Part shown: piece after piece, positions 27,467-41,527 of the stretch
Position numbering within the stretch: position 1 is the stretch's first letter
Layout: each line of letters begins with the position of its first letter
Assembly: GCF_001428385.1 (NCBI RefSeq)
Contig: NZ_LMSK01000002.1
Coordinates: 774,704-838,703 of the forward strand
DNA from: Rhodanobacter sp. Soil772
Lineage (GTDB): Bacteria > Pseudomonadota > Gammaproteobacteria > Xanthomonadales > Rhodanobacteraceae
Direction: 5' to 3'
DNA length: 64,000 nt
Position numbers and translations under genes: made by a program
The notes under the pieces: generated by a model
What the model was told of the DNA's origin: nothing
The model's input: only the letters and a program-made list of their open reading frames with translations
Database searches by the model: none

Positions 27467-27679
27467 GATTGTCCTTCGCATGAAGGCCGCCACCGGATTC
27501 CCCCTCGGGCCCCTGACCTGTGTCGACCGAACCTGAATACTGACATGTCATGCGCACGCCTGCATCGCCGCTTCCGTGGCCATTCGCGGGCGATTCCATG
27601 ACGGCTTGGACGGGTGCGGGGCGGTCCCCATATATGATTCACACTGCTCGTTTCCCGACCGCCGCACGGACCATCACCG

Positions 27680-32323
<4,644 letters not shown>

Positions 32324-32354
32324 CGGCGCGGGCTGCTTGTGGGCACCGGAGCTG

Positions 32355-33419
32355 CTAGAGCTTGAGGTGGACGCCGCGCCGATCCATCGCCCACACGATC
32401 AACCACCACAGCATCACGAAGGCTGCGGCGAACGCCAGCGACGGCACGTACGGCCCGAACCACGGCGTCATCCAGCCGGCGAACCCGTGCTGGTAGATCG
32501 GCTCCTGCCAGCCCAGTGCGGGCAGCAGGATCTGCATCAGTTCGGAGCCGGCGTAGGCGGCGATCGCGTTGACACCGAAGCGGCGGCCCCAGGCCGGCCA
32601 GCCGCGCCGATCGACCAGCCAATGGAAGGTCAGCAGCGCCAGCGTGGCCCATCCGGCGGTCCACAGCACGAACGAGGGCGTCCACAGGTTCTTGTTGAGC
32701 GGCAGCCACAGCGACCACAACGCGCCGAGCAGCAGGCACGCGATGCCGGCCAGCAGCAACGTCCGGAATTTCTCGCGGCGCAGCCAGCAACCGGCGCGCA
32801 GGCCGAGCAAGGTGCTGGCCAATGACGGCAACGTGCCGAGCAAGCCTTCCGGATCGTGGCCGCGGCCGCTCGCCGGGTCGATCAGGTAGACGAAGCGGCC
32901 GAACGCCGCGCTGTCGACACGGCTGACGATATTCGTCCACGGCTCCAGCGAGCCACCGAGCAACAGCAGCCCCCAATAGCCGAGCAGCAGCGCAGCGATC
33001 GCGACCCATTGCGTGCGCGGCTTCGTGTAGACCGCGAACAGTGCCACCCCGGCGAAGCACAGCGCGATCCGCTGCAGCACGCCGGGGAAGCGCAGGTGCG
33101 CTTGCGGCAGCAGCCACGCCGCCAGCACGTTGATCGCCACACCCAGCAACAAGATGCGCAGCGCACGCCACATTGCGGCGCGGGTCAGCACGGCCGGCAC
33201 TGCGCCCTGCTCCAGCCGCGGCAGGATCGCCAGCGCCACCGACACGCCGACCACGAACAGGAAGAACGGAAAGACCAGGTCGATCGGCGTGCAACCGTTC
33301 CACGCCGAATGCTCCAGCGGCGCGTAGACGTGCGCCCAGTCGCCCGGATCGTTGACCAGCAGCATCGCCGCCACGGTGCAGCCGCGCAGGGCGTCGAGCG
33401 AGGCTAGGCGTTTGCTCAT
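32355..33419 (-). CDS. nagX: NagX-like membrane protein (heparan-alpha-glucosaminide N-acetyltransferase related, DUF5009)
   Basis: 354 residues with about ten membrane helices. The N-terminus RLASLDALRGCTVAAMLLVNDPGDW and HSAWNGCTPIDLVFPFFLFVVGVS are signatures of the YeiB/HGSNAT-related family, which in Shewanella and Xanthomonas GlcNAc loci is called NagX. It is an inner membrane protein; an acyltransferase role on amino sugars is suspected from the family but unproven. The ATG overlaps the hexosaminidase stop by four bases, so the two genes form a transcription unit. It converges on lhr with 31 bases between stops. Confidence 0.85.
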   Translation of the reverse strand: MSKRLASLDALRGCTVAAMLLVNDPGDWAHVYAPLEHSAWNGCTPIDLVFPFFLFVVGVSVALAILPRLEQGAVPAVLTRAAMWRALRILLLGVAINVLAAWLLPQAHLRFPGVLQRIALCFAGVALFAVYTKPRTQWVAIAALLLGYWGLLLLGGSLEPWTNIVSRVDSAAFGRFVYLIDPASGRGHDPEGLLGTLPSLASTLLGLRAGCWLRREKFRTLLLAGIACLLLGALWSLWLPLNKNLWTPSFVLWTAGWATLALLTFHWLVDRRGWPAWGRRFGVNAIAAYAGSELMQILLPALGWQEPIYQHGFAGWMTPWFGPYVPSLAFAAAFVMLWWLIVWAMDRRGVHLKL

Positions 33420-35716
33420 GGCGTCAGCGTCACTCGGCCGATGGCATACAGCGGCCCGTCGATCGGCGCGGTGTAGATCAGGCACAGCGCATGTTCGCCC
33501 TGTTGCGCCGGTAGCGCTGCGGCCAGCGTGAAATTGCGGGTACTGTGCGCGGGATCGGGCAACGGCATGCTGGCCAGCACCGGGCCATCGCACTGGTCGG
33601 CATGCACCACCAGCTCGCCGAACGGCGTGGCGTGCGGGCGCGACACCACCAGCTTCTGCTCGTGCGCCAGCGCGAAGTTGCGCGGCAGGCGCACCGCATC
33701 GACATGGATCGCGGCGACGCCATCCATCCACGTGGCGGGGAACTGCTGGCAGGTGTCGAACACGTTCACCGCGTACACCGGCTGGGCGCTCTTCGCGTCG
33801 GGCATGGGCTGCAGGCGCAGGCGGAAATCGCTGCCGGGACAGTTCGGCAACGTGCTGCCGGGCAGGCTGAGCAGGGCGGCGCGATCGAACACGCGTTCGC
33901 GCGGCGCAGCGAGCCCGCTGCCGTCGGCGGCGAAGCTGGCGGCGCGCACGGTGACCGGCAGGGTCACGTTGAACGGGGCGTCGTAGCGCGGCGCGGCGGG
34001 CGTGGGCGCGCTGCCGTCCAGCGTGTAGTGGATGGCACCGAAGTCCGCCTGATTCGACAGCGTGACCGTGGCCTTGCCGGTGGCCAGCGCCAGGTTGCGG
34101 TCGGTAGCGATGTCCACCGCGAACGCGCTGTCGGCGACGTTGACGTGCTGTGCGCGGTAACGCTCGAACTGCGCCGGCAGGCGGGCGAGGAAGCCCGGCC
34201 AGTGATTCGTGCCGGCCGGCGACCAAGCCACTTCGCTGAGCGCATCCAGCCGCGGGAAGGCGGCGTGTTCCACGTGGCCGAACGTGGGCAGGTGCTCGGT
34301 CCAGAGGTTGGCCTGCACGCCCAGCACATGCTTCGCCTGCGCCGCGCTCAGCACGCCAGGCACGGCCTGAAAGTCGTACACGCCCTTCAGCAACTCCGCG
34401 CCGAGGCGGCCGGCGTATTCGTCGGCGAGATCGCTTTGCACGTGGTCGAAGTAGAGACCCGGCGCGGGCGACAGCACCACGTCGTGACCGAGCAGCGCGG
34501 CCTTGATCGCGCCGTCGGTGCCGCGCCAGGACATCACGGTGGCGTCGGCGGGCAGGTTGTCGCCATCGAGGATTTCGTCCCAGCCGATCAGCTTGCGGCC
34601 GTGCTGGTCGAGGTACCGGCCGACGCGGTCGATGAACCAGCCCTGCAGCGCGTCCTCGCTGGTGATGCCCAGCGCATGCATCTTCGCCTGCACCGCGGGC
34701 GAGGCTTGCCACTGATCCTTGATCGCCTCGTCGCCGCCGACGTGGATGTAGGTCGACGGAAACAACGCCATCACTTCGCCGAGCACGTTCTCGATGAAGC
34801 GGAAGGTGTCGTCGTCGACGTTGTACAGATACGGGTTGACGCCCCAGTCGGTCGACACCGCCGGACGCTGGCCGGTAACGCCAAGCTGCGGATACGCGGC
34901 TACCGCAGCCTGCGCGTGGCCGGGCATGTCGATCTCCGGCACGATGGTGATGTGGCGCGCGGCGGCGTAGGCCACCACGCGGCGGATGTCGTCCTGCGTG
35001 TAGAAGCCTCCGTAGCGCTGCGGCTCGCCGTCGTGCCCGGCATCCGGCGGCGTGCGCCACGCGCCGATGCGGGTCAGCTCGGGGTAGCGCTTGATCTCGA
35101 TGCGCCAGCCCTGGTCGTCGGTGAGGTGCCAGTGGAACGTGTTGAGCTTGTGCTGGGCCATCTGGTCGAGCAGCCGCTCGATCTCGTCGACCGTCTGGAA
35201 ATGCCGCACGGAATCCAGCATCAGCCCGCGCCAGGCGAAGCGCGGCTGGTCGCGGATGGACAGCGCAGGCACCTGCACCGTGCCATGCTGCGCATCCGGC
35301 GTGAGCAACTGCCATGCGGTCACTGCGCCGTAGAACAGGCCGGCGGCATCGCGTGCGCTGATGCGGATACCTTCCGGTGTAACGTCGAGTGCGTAGCCTT
35401 CGCGGTTCGTCACCGGCGCCGCCGGATCGAGCCGCAGCACGATCGCGTGCGCGGTGGCCGCGCCGTGTTTCAGCGACAGGTGCAGGCCGCGCGTGCGTGC
35501 GATCAGGTCGACCAGCCAGGCGCCCGTGCGCCTTGTGGAGGCCGTGTCGTCGGCGAGCACGATCGGCGTGTGCGCGTCGACCGTGAAGTGGCCGGCGTCA
35601 ACGCGCAGCTGCGCCGGCAACGGCAGCAACGACAGCGGTGCGGCGGCGGCATGGGCGAATCCGGCCAGTCCCATCGCCATGGCTGCCCAGCCCAGCAGGA
35701 TCAAGCGGCGTGTCAT
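33416..35716 (-). CDS. GH20 beta-N-acetylhexosaminidase, secreted
   Basis: 766 residues. The signal peptide (LILLGWAAMAMGLAGFAHAA) is followed by a GH20 N-terminal domain (about 25-150) and the TIM barrel with FAWRGLMLDSVRHF, FHWHLTDDQGW, the catalytic Asp329-Glu330 pair in HVGGDEA, and WDEILDG. A C-terminal chitobiase-type beta domain (NFTLAAALPAQQ) ends it. It removes terminal GlcNAc or GalNAc from chitooligosaccharides or peptidoglycan/glycan fragments, probably in the periplasm. The product would feed the kinase and transporter of the locus. It lies downstream of the TonB receptor gene but is separated from it by a terminator, so it may have its own promoter. Confidence 0.94.
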   Translation of the reverse strand: MTRRLILLGWAAMAMGLAGFAHAAAAPLSLLPLPAQLRVDAGHFTVDAHTPIVLADDTASTRRTGAWLVDLIARTRGLHLSLKHGAATAHAIVLRLDPAAPVTNREGYALDVTPEGIRISARDAAGLFYGAVTAWQLLTPDAQHGTVQVPALSIRDQPRFAWRGLMLDSVRHFQTVDEIERLLDQMAQHKLNTFHWHLTDDQGWRIEIKRYPELTRIGAWRTPPDAGHDGEPQRYGGFYTQDDIRRVVAYAAARHITIVPEIDMPGHAQAAVAAYPQLGVTGQRPAVSTDWGVNPYLYNVDDDTFRFIENVLGEVMALFPSTYIHVGGDEAIKDQWQASPAVQAKMHALGITSEDALQGWFIDRVGRYLDQHGRKLIGWDEILDGDNLPADATVMSWRGTDGAIKAALLGHDVVLSPAPGLYFDHVQSDLADEYAGRLGAELLKGVYDFQAVPGVLSAAQAKHVLGVQANLWTEHLPTFGHVEHAAFPRLDALSEVAWSPAGTNHWPGFLARLPAQFERYRAQHVNVADSAFAVDIATDRNLALATGKATVTLSNQADFGAIHYTLDGSAPTPAAPRYDAPFNVTLPVTVRAASFAADGSGLAAPRERVFDRAALLSLPGSTLPNCPGSDFRLRLQPMPDAKSAQPVYAVNVFDTCQQFPATWMDGVAAIHVDAVRLPRNFALAHEQKLVVSRPHATPFGELVVHADQCDGPVLASMPLPDPAHSTRNFTLAAALPAQQGEHALCLIYTAPIDGPLYAIGRVTLTP

Positions 35717-35752
35717 CGGCAATCTCCGTGGCGGCGCGTGCACCACGCTAGC

Positions 35753-35787
35753 AAAAAAGCGGGCCCGACAACTATTGCTCGGGCCCG
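35753..35787 (-). terminator. Rho-independent terminator after the TonB receptor gene
   Basis: A 9-base stem CGGGCCCGA/TCGGGCCCG (35760-35768, 35779-35787) has a 10-base loop. On the minus strand it is followed by a T run (complement of AAAAAA at 35753-35758). It lies about 50 bases beyond the receptor stop and separates it from the hexosaminidase gene. Confidence 0.85.
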
Positions 35788-35838
35788 AGTTGGGGAGGAT
35801 GGTGGAGCCGTCCATGGCTCGTGTCACGGTGGAACGGT

Positions 35839-38559
35839 TCAGAGCTTGAAGCGCAGGCTCAGGTAGTACTGGCGGCCGTTGTCGTAGAACGCATACGGCT
35901 GTTTCCCGTAGGCCGCGTTCTGGGTGTAGTACTTCAGCTTGGGGCTGTTGAGGTTCATCCCATCCAACGACAGCGACATCCAGTCGGTGAGCTGCACGCC
36001 GAACGACGCGGCAAGGTTGCCGATGCCCTGCTGGAAGTAGGTGTCGGTGCGGCTCACGCCGGCATAGAACTGCGAGCGGTAGGTGTAGCTGATGCGGGCG
36101 TTGAAGCGCTTGTTCTCGAAGTAGCCGGAGAGGTTGTAGGTGTTCTTCGAGGTGCCCTGCAGCGGCTTGTCGCCGGTGGCATGGCCGTCGGCGTAGGTGT
36201 AGTTGGCCTGCACACCGAAGTTGTCGCCGATCGGCTGGATGTAGTTCAGCTCCACGCCGCGGACCTGGCCGTTGACGTTGCGCGGCACGCTGATCAGGTA
36301 GTTGTTGTAGACGTCCGTACCGGCGGCCGCGGATGCCTGCATGTCCTTGAAGCTGCGCACCTCGTTGCCGAAGTTGACGTAGTCCTTCAGGTTCATCGCG
36401 TACACGCCGGCCGACAGCAGGCCGCGCGGCGCGAAGTACCACTCCACGGCGGCATCGAAGTTGCTCGATACCAGCGGCTTGAGCTGCGGATTGCCGCCGC
36501 TGCCGGTGTGGGTGAGGTCGTCGGCCGACACGTAGCCCGCCAGCGCCGAGTAGTCCGGACGGGTCATCGTCTGCGACGCGGCGAAGCGCAGCAGCAGGTC
36601 GTCGGTGACGGCGAGCTTGAGGTTGGCGCTGGGCAGGAACTTGCCGTAGGAGTGCTTGTAGGTGTTCCAGTAGTAATCGCCGAAGGCCGAACCGGTGATC
36701 GGGCCGGTCACCGTGGTCGCTTCCGCATCGGGCGCCGTGCTGGTATAGCCGATGTTCTCCTTGGTCTGCACGTAGCGCACGCCGACGTTGCCGCTGGCGA
36801 TGCCGGAGTCGAAGTTCAGCTGCAGGTAGGCGGCCGAATCCTTCTCCTCGACCTTGTAGACGTCGTTGAAATAGAAGCGCGAGACCGGATCGCGGTTGGC
36901 GAACTGTGCGTCGATCTGCGCCAGCTGGGCCGGCGTCCAGTACCAGATCGGGCCCGGGAAGCTGCCGCCGAGCGAGCCGTTGAAGCCGCCCGGATAGCTG
37001 CTGTAGGTGCCGGTCGGATAGGCGGCCGGGTTCTGCCAGTCGGAGGCCCAGTTCGGACCCTGCGCCACCTCGAACGGGTTCTCGCGCGTGTGTTTGGCGT
37101 AGCGGCCGCCGAACTGCAGCGAGGTGAGCGCGCCGTCGTCGAAGTTGAGCTCGCCGTCGAACTGCGCCCAGTCCTCCTTGTCCTTCACCTTGATGCCCTG
37201 GCCGCCGAAGATCCAGCCAGCCGCCGGCAGGATGCCGGACGGTGAGGTGTTGTCGCCGCCCAGCGTCCAGTTGATCGGCTTGCCGAGGCCGCGCATGTCC
37301 CAGCTGGCGCCGGCACCGCCGGCGGTGCCCAGCTCGATCACGTCCTGGGTCGGGCTGGTGCCGGTGCCACGGGTGGTGCCGATCTGGCCGGTGAAGGTGA
37401 GATGGTCGGTGGCACGCCAGTTCGCGCTGAGCGTGAGGTACTTCGACTCGGAGGCCGCACCGGGGCGGGAGATCTGGTCGTACACGCCGTAGGCGCCGGT
37501 GCCGCCGGCGATCGAGCCGCTGGTGACCACGTTGTTCTGGATCGAATTGGCGGTCAGCACGCCGCCGTTCGCCAGCGCGCTGCTGGCCCACATCATGTAG
37601 TTGCGGTTGTAGTTGTCGGCCTTGAGCTTGGAGTAGAAGCCGTTGAGGTCGAGCGTGAGATTGTCGGTCGGCTTGATCTGGAAGTCGATCACGCCGCCCT
37701 TGCGCTCGCGCTGCTGGGTGAACAGCACCGCGCCGATTTCGTTCGGGTAGTAGACGGTATTGCCGCCGACCGTCGTGGGCAGGTAGCCGCCCACCACTTC
37801 CTGGCCGTTGCGCTGCAGGCTGCGCTTCTCGTAGAAGCCCTGCACCAGCACGCCGACGGTGTTGGCGTCGTTCTTCCAGTTGAACAGGCCGCTGAACTGC
37901 GGCTTGGTGTCGCCGGGAAGGTCCGAATACACGCCGCCGATCGAGGCTTCGGCCGTGATCGGCTTGGCGAACTCCAGCGGCTTGCGGGTGATGATGTCCA
38001 CCGAGCCGGCGCTGCCGCCTTCGACGATGCTTGCCTCGGAGGTCTTGTGCACCACCACCTGGCTGACGATCTCCGACGGCAGCAAGGTGTAGCTCACGCT
38101 GCGGCCCACGGTCTGCACCTGGCTCAGCACGAACCAGTCGCCGGTGCCCACGCTGTGGCCGTTGACCAGGGTCTGGGTGAGGCTCGGCGCAGTGCCGCGC
38201 AGGCTGACGCGATCGCTCTCGTCGAAGCCGCCCTCGCTCGCGCTGGACGAGCTGATGTTGACGCCGGGCAGGCGCTGCAGCGTGTCGGCCACGTTCTTGG
38301 CCGGCAGCTTGCCGATGTCCTCGGCGGTGACGACCTCGACGTGCGAGGTCGCATCCTTCTTCAGCGCCAGCGACTCGGCCTCGCTGTTGCGGATGCCGGT
38401 GACGACCACCGTGCTCAGGGTTCTGGCCTGCTTCTCCTTGGCCTGGTTCTGGCTGGACGGGTTGTCGGTATTCGTCTGGCTGTCCTGCGCATAGATCGCG
38501 CCGGATACGCACAGACCGGTGATGATGCTCGCGGCTAGCAATGTCTTGCGGTAATTCAT
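35839..38559 (-). CDS. TonB-dependent receptor, TIGR01782 (Xanthomonas-Caulobacter) type, likely chito-oligosaccharide uptake
   Basis: 906 residues. The signal peptide (AASIITGLCVSGAIYA-Q) is followed by the plug: STVVVTGIRNSEAESLALKK, then VVTAEDIGKLPAKNVADTLQRLPGV, which is the fingerprint of the TIGR01782 class used for plant or chitin oligosaccharides. The barrel ends in YYLSLRFKL with the C-terminal aromatic pattern. The ribosome site GGGAGGAG precedes the ATG. It is flanked by a sugar kinase upstream and a hexosaminidase downstream, so import of GlcNAc oligomers across the outer membrane is the likely role, by analogy to characterised Xanthomonas/Caulobacter loci. Confidence 0.9.
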   Translation of the reverse strand: MNYRKTLLAASIITGLCVSGAIYAQDSQTNTDNPSSQNQAKEKQARTLSTVVVTGIRNSEAESLALKKDATSHVEVVTAEDIGKLPAKNVADTLQRLPGVNISSSSASEGGFDESDRVSLRGTAPSLTQTLVNGHSVGTGDWFVLSQVQTVGRSVSYTLLPSEIVSQVVVHKTSEASIVEGGSAGSVDIITRKPLEFAKPITAEASIGGVYSDLPGDTKPQFSGLFNWKNDANTVGVLVQGFYEKRSLQRNGQEVVGGYLPTTVGGNTVYYPNEIGAVLFTQQRERKGGVIDFQIKPTDNLTLDLNGFYSKLKADNYNRNYMMWASSALANGGVLTANSIQNNVVTSGSIAGGTGAYGVYDQISRPGAASESKYLTLSANWRATDHLTFTGQIGTTRGTGTSPTQDVIELGTAGGAGASWDMRGLGKPINWTLGGDNTSPSGILPAAGWIFGGQGIKVKDKEDWAQFDGELNFDDGALTSLQFGGRYAKHTRENPFEVAQGPNWASDWQNPAAYPTGTYSSYPGGFNGSLGGSFPGPIWYWTPAQLAQIDAQFANRDPVSRFYFNDVYKVEEKDSAAYLQLNFDSGIASGNVGVRYVQTKENIGYTSTAPDAEATTVTGPITGSAFGDYYWNTYKHSYGKFLPSANLKLAVTDDLLLRFAASQTMTRPDYSALAGYVSADDLTHTGSGGNPQLKPLVSSNFDAAVEWYFAPRGLLSAGVYAMNLKDYVNFGNEVRSFKDMQASAAAGTDVYNNYLISVPRNVNGQVRGVELNYIQPIGDNFGVQANYTYADGHATGDKPLQGTSKNTYNLSGYFENKRFNARISYTYRSQFYAGVSRTDTYFQQGIGNLAASFGVQLTDWMSLSLDGMNLNSPKLKYYTQNAAYGKQPYAFYDNGRQYYLSLRFKL

Positions 38560-38664
38560 GATCTCCTCCCCTCAGAGGCTGGCTTGAATCAAGACCGGCT
38601 GACGACGGTCGCGGACGTTGTGTAGTGGTTTGGCTTGGCGCCGTGTTACCGCATTGCGGTCATC

Positions 38665-39756
38665 TCACTCTCCTGAGCGCTTATCCAGAAACCAGCCTGC
38701 GGCACCAATGACACCAAGCTGGCCGTGCTCGATCAGTCGTACCGGAACCTGTTGCAGGTAGGCGCGCATCACGCCCTTGTTGAAGTAGCGTTCGGCGAAG
38801 CTGCTGGCCAGCAGGAACGGCTGGATCTGCGGCAGGATGCCGCCGGCCAGGTAGACCCCGCGGGCGCCGTACAGCAGCACCAGGTCGCCGACGAAGCTGC
38901 CGAGCAGGCCGCAGAAAACCTCCAGCGCCTCCACCGCCGCCGCGTCGTTGCCGGCCAGCGCGGCGCCGGTGATCCCGGCCGGCGTGAGCTCGCGCTCGGG
39001 GCTGCCGCGCAATTCGCACAGCGCGCGATAGAGCTTGCGCAGGCCGGGGCCGGACAGCGCGTCCTCGAACGACACGTGCGCGCGCTCGCGGCGGAACAGG
39101 CGCAGGATCTCGATCTCACGCTCGTTACCCGGCGCCAGCGACACCTGCCCCGCCTCGGTGGCCAGCACCTGCGCGCGCGGCTGGCCCGGCAGCAATACCG
39201 CCGAGCCCAGCCCGGTGCCCGGCCCCATCACCAGCACCGGCCCGCTGGCCGCCGGCTGCACGGTCTCGATAATCGGCCGGGTCTCGTCGGCGACGATGAA
39301 CTGGGTGGCGTAGGCGACCGCCTCGAAATCGTTGATCACCGCCAGCCGCTGGATGCCGAGACCGGCGCGGATCTCGCGGATCGACACCGGCCACGGCAGG
39401 TTCTCGTTGACGATCGCGTCGTCCAGCACGTAACCGGCGCAAGCCACCGCGCACTGGCGCAGCTGGCCCTGCGCCGCGGCGTGCGGCGTCGCGGCCAGCT
39501 GCCCGACGAAGTCCTGCAGCATCGCGGTGAGGCCGGACCAGTCGGCACAGCTGTAGCGGTGGTAATGCAGCACGCTGACCGGCCGCCGACCGACGGCGTT
39601 GCCGACGACCAGGCCGATGCGCGCATGCGTGCCGCCGACGTCGGCGGCCAGGAACGGCTGGCCGGCCGATGCAGCCGCCGCGTTCGACGCCGACGCATCG
39701 GCCGGAGTCGTCGCCGACGGCTCCGCTGCATGACGCTGGTTGGCGACTTCCCCCAC
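38665..39756 (-). CDS. glk: Glucokinase-family sugar kinase (glucose or GlcNAc)
   Basis: 363 residues from a GTG at 39756 supported by a GGGAG ribosome site. The first roughly 30 residues (Ala/Ser-rich) are a poorly conserved extension before the true domain start FLAADVGGTHARIGLV, the phosphate-1 motif. Other markers are NDFEAVAYA, VMGPGTGLGSAVLL and the late GARGVYLAGGILPQI. The family (PF02685) phosphorylates glucose. Paralogues in Xanthomonads phosphorylate GlcNAc, and the locus favours that, but the sequence alone does not decide. It is transcribed divergently from the transporter, with LacI-type operators between. Confidence 0.85.
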   Translation of the reverse strand: MGEVANQRHAAEPSATTPADASASNAAAASAGQPFLAADVGGTHARIGLVVGNAVGRRPVSVLHYHRYSCADWSGLTAMLQDFVGQLAATPHAAAQGQLRQCAVACAGYVLDDAIVNENLPWPVSIREIRAGLGIQRLAVINDFEAVAYATQFIVADETRPIIETVQPAASGPVLVMGPGTGLGSAVLLPGQPRAQVLATEAGQVSLAPGNEREIEILRLFRRERAHVSFEDALSGPGLRKLYRALCELRGSPERELTPAGITGAALAGNDAAAVEALEVFCGLLGSFVGDLVLLYGARGVYLAGGILPQIQPFLLASSFAERYFNKGVMRAYLQQVPVRLIEHGQLGVIGAAGWFLDKRSGE

Positions 39757-39848
39757 TCCGCTCTCCCGTGACCGGCACCCCGACCCGGACCGCGCCGAAC
39801 AGCGGCGGGCCGGGTACGGCCTGATTCCGGCGGAGTCTGCTGTCAAAA

Positions 39849-39862
39849 TGACAACGTTGTCA
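39849..39862. promoter_or_regulatory. LacI-family operator, kinase side
   Basis: A perfect 14-base palindrome, TGACAACGTTGTCA, with the central CG step typical of LacI/GalR-family operators. It is flanked by T(T)GACA-like ends on the kinase strand, so binding could block that promoter. The regulator at 41585 is the natural candidate. Confidence 0.8.
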
Positions 39863-40090
39863 ATCGAACTTTCGGCAATTCGCCGAACATTCGATACGGC
39901 ACTGCAGCATAGCTGCCATGACACTTCGGGAAATCACCCGAACAGACCCTGTAAATGGCTTTGCTTGGCGCAATGTCGAAAACACTTGCGCGGTCTTTCG
40001 GGCATGCGGCGACGCCGCAACCGTGTGTCCGGGCAGACGTCTGGACGGCCATGCGCCATCCACCGAGGATCGACCTCGGCACGACAATAA

Positions 40091-40104
40091 TTGACAACGT
40101 TGCA
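40091..40104. promoter_or_regulatory. LacI-family operator overlapping the transporter -35
   Basis: TTGACAACGTTGCA repeats 11 of 13 bases of the operator at 39849. Its left half supplies a -35 TTGACA (40091-40096) for the rightward transporter gene. A -10-like GAATAA begins 17 bases later. A repressor here would cover the promoter directly. Confidence 0.75.
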
Positions 40105-40185
40105 CTTTCTATCGAATAAAGAGACATTCCTGTCCGTCCCGGTCATCCTGCCGGTGCGACACGACCGACCCGGGGAGAACCATCC

Positions 40186-41487
40186 ATGGCAACCACGCTG
40201 GCGGCAGCGCCGTCCGATCGCACCCATCTCGGCCCGATGCTGATCATCGGCCTGCTGTTCTTCATCTTCGGCTTCGTCACCTGGCTCAACGGGCCGCTGA
40301 TCACCTTCGTCAAGCTGGCGTTCCAGGTCGAGGACGTCTACGCCTTCCTGGTGCCGTCGGCGTTCTACGTGTCGTATCTGGTGTTCTCGCTGCCGGCGTC
40401 GCTGGTCCTGCGCCGCACCGGCATGAAGAAAGGCATGGCGCTGGGCCTGTTCGTGATGGCGATCGGCGCCGTGCTGTTCGGCCAGTTCGTCAGCTGGCGC
40501 GAGTTCGCCGGCGCGCTGACCGGGCTGTTCGTGATCGGCGCCGGGTTGTCGCTGCTGCAGACCGCTTCGAACCCGTACATCAGCATCCTCGGGCCGATCG
40601 ACAGCGCAGCGCAGCGCATCGCCTTCATGGGCATCTGCAACAAGGCCGCCGGCGTGATCGCCCCGTTCGCGTTCGGCGCGCTGGTGCTCAGCGGCATCAG
40701 CACGTTCGGCGAGCAGGTCGAAGCGGCGCCGACGCCGGCAGCGCGCGAAGCCCTGCTCAACGCGTTCGCCGGCAAGGTGCACCTGCCGTATATGGTCATG
40801 GCCGGCCTGCTGGTGCTGCTGGCGATCTGGATCGCGCGTTCGTCGCTACCGGAAATCCGGCCCGACGGCGCGAACAGCGAACAGGCGATCGGGCACAAGC
40901 ACGGCAGTATCTTCAGCTTCCCGCACCTGTGGCTGGGCGTGCTGTGCCTGTTCCTCTACGTGGGCGTGGAGGTGATGGCCGGCGATGCGATCGGCACCTA
41001 CGGCGCCGGCTTCCACCTGCCGCTGGAGCGCACCAAGATCTTCACCGCATTCACCCTCAGCGGCATGCTGATCGGCTACGTCGCCGGCCTGCTGCTGATC
41101 CCGCGCTTTGTCTCGCAGCAGCGCTACCTGGCGATCTCGGCGGTGCTCGGCGTGCTGTTCTCGATCGGCGCCTACCTCAGCCACGGCTACGTCTCGGTCG
41201 GCTTCGTCGCCGCGCTCGGCTTCGCCAACGCGATGATGTGGCCGGCGATCTTCCCGCTGGCGATCAAGGGCCTGGGCAACCTCACCGAGCGCGGCTCGGC
41301 GCTGCTGATCATGGCGATCGCCGGCGGCGCGGTGGTGCCGCAGCTGTTCGTGCACCTGAAGCAGCACATCGATTTCCAGCTCGCGTTCGCGCTGCTGATG
41401 GTACCGTGCTACCTGTACATCCTGTACTACGGACTGGCCGGCCACCGGGTCGGCCAGCACGTGGATTCGCTACGGCCCGGGCCATAA
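40186..41487 (+). CDS. nagP: Sugar:H+ symporter of the FucP/NagP family (MFS)
   Basis: 433 residues with 12 membrane helices. The signatures of the fucose/glucose-galactose/GlcNAc symporter group are present: FIFGFVTWLNGPLITFVK in the first helix and LLQTASNPYISILGP. It imports a hexose or amino sugar through the inner membrane. NagP is preferred over GluP or FucP because of the neighbouring hexosaminidase and NagX-like gene; substrate cannot be proved from sequence. GGGGAGA precedes the ATG. It is followed by a strong hairpin and the LacI-family regulator. Confidence 0.82.
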   Translation: MATTLAAAPSDRTHLGPMLIIGLLFFIFGFVTWLNGPLITFVKLAFQVEDVYAFLVPSAFYVSYLVFSLPASLVLRRTGMKKGMALGLFVMAIGAVLFGQFVSWREFAGALTGLFVIGAGLSLLQTASNPYISILGPIDSAAQRIAFMGICNKAAGVIAPFAFGALVLSGISTFGEQVEAAPTPAAREALLNAFAGKVHLPYMVMAGLLVLLAIWIARSSLPEIRPDGANSEQAIGHKHGSIFSFPHLWLGVLCLFLYVGVEVMAGDAIGTYGAGFHLPLERTKIFTAFTLSGMLIGYVAGLLLIPRFVSQQRYLAISAVLGVLFSIGAYLSHGYVSVGFVAALGFANAMMWPAIFPLAIKGLGNLTERGSALLIMAIAGGAVVPQLFVHLKQHIDFQLAFALLMVPCYLYILYYGLAGHRVGQHVDSLRPGP

Positions 41488-41502
41488 GTTAGGATGCACC
41501 TG

Positions 41503-41527
41503 CCGTCGCACAGCAGCTGTGCGACGG
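41503..41527. other. Perfect hairpin between transporter and LacI regulator genes
   Basis: Eleven-base arms CCGTCGCACAG/CTGTGCGACGG with a three-base loop, 15 bases after the transporter stop. No T run follows, so it is not a classical terminator. It could stabilise the upstream mRNA end, attenuate, or bind a protein. Confidence 0.6.

Larger units (their letters stand above)
39757..40185. other. Divergent control region of the sugar locus
   Basis: These 429 bases between the kinase and transporter genes hold two LacI-type operators (listed separately). They also hold three closely spaced inverted repeats: TTCGGC-N5-GCCGAA (39871-39887), GCAGC-N3-GCTGC (39904-39916) and TTCGGG-N6-CCCGAA (39925-39942). 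The ribosome site GGGGAGA lies just ahead of the transporter ATG. The region is visibly richer in A+T than its surroundings. No ORF of note. Confidence 0.7.

Noticed and set aside
33416-38512. A single 1698-codon minus-strand frame covering hexosaminidase and receptor
   Set aside because: The N-terminal 900 codons are an out-of-frame reading of the TonB receptor gene. The hexosaminidase begins at 35716 with its own signal peptide, and a terminator separates the two genes.
38648-38660. ACCGC-ATT-GCGGT inverted repeat as terminator of the kinase gene
   Set aside because: The stem is only five bases and no T run follows. Transcription may well continue into the receptor gene.
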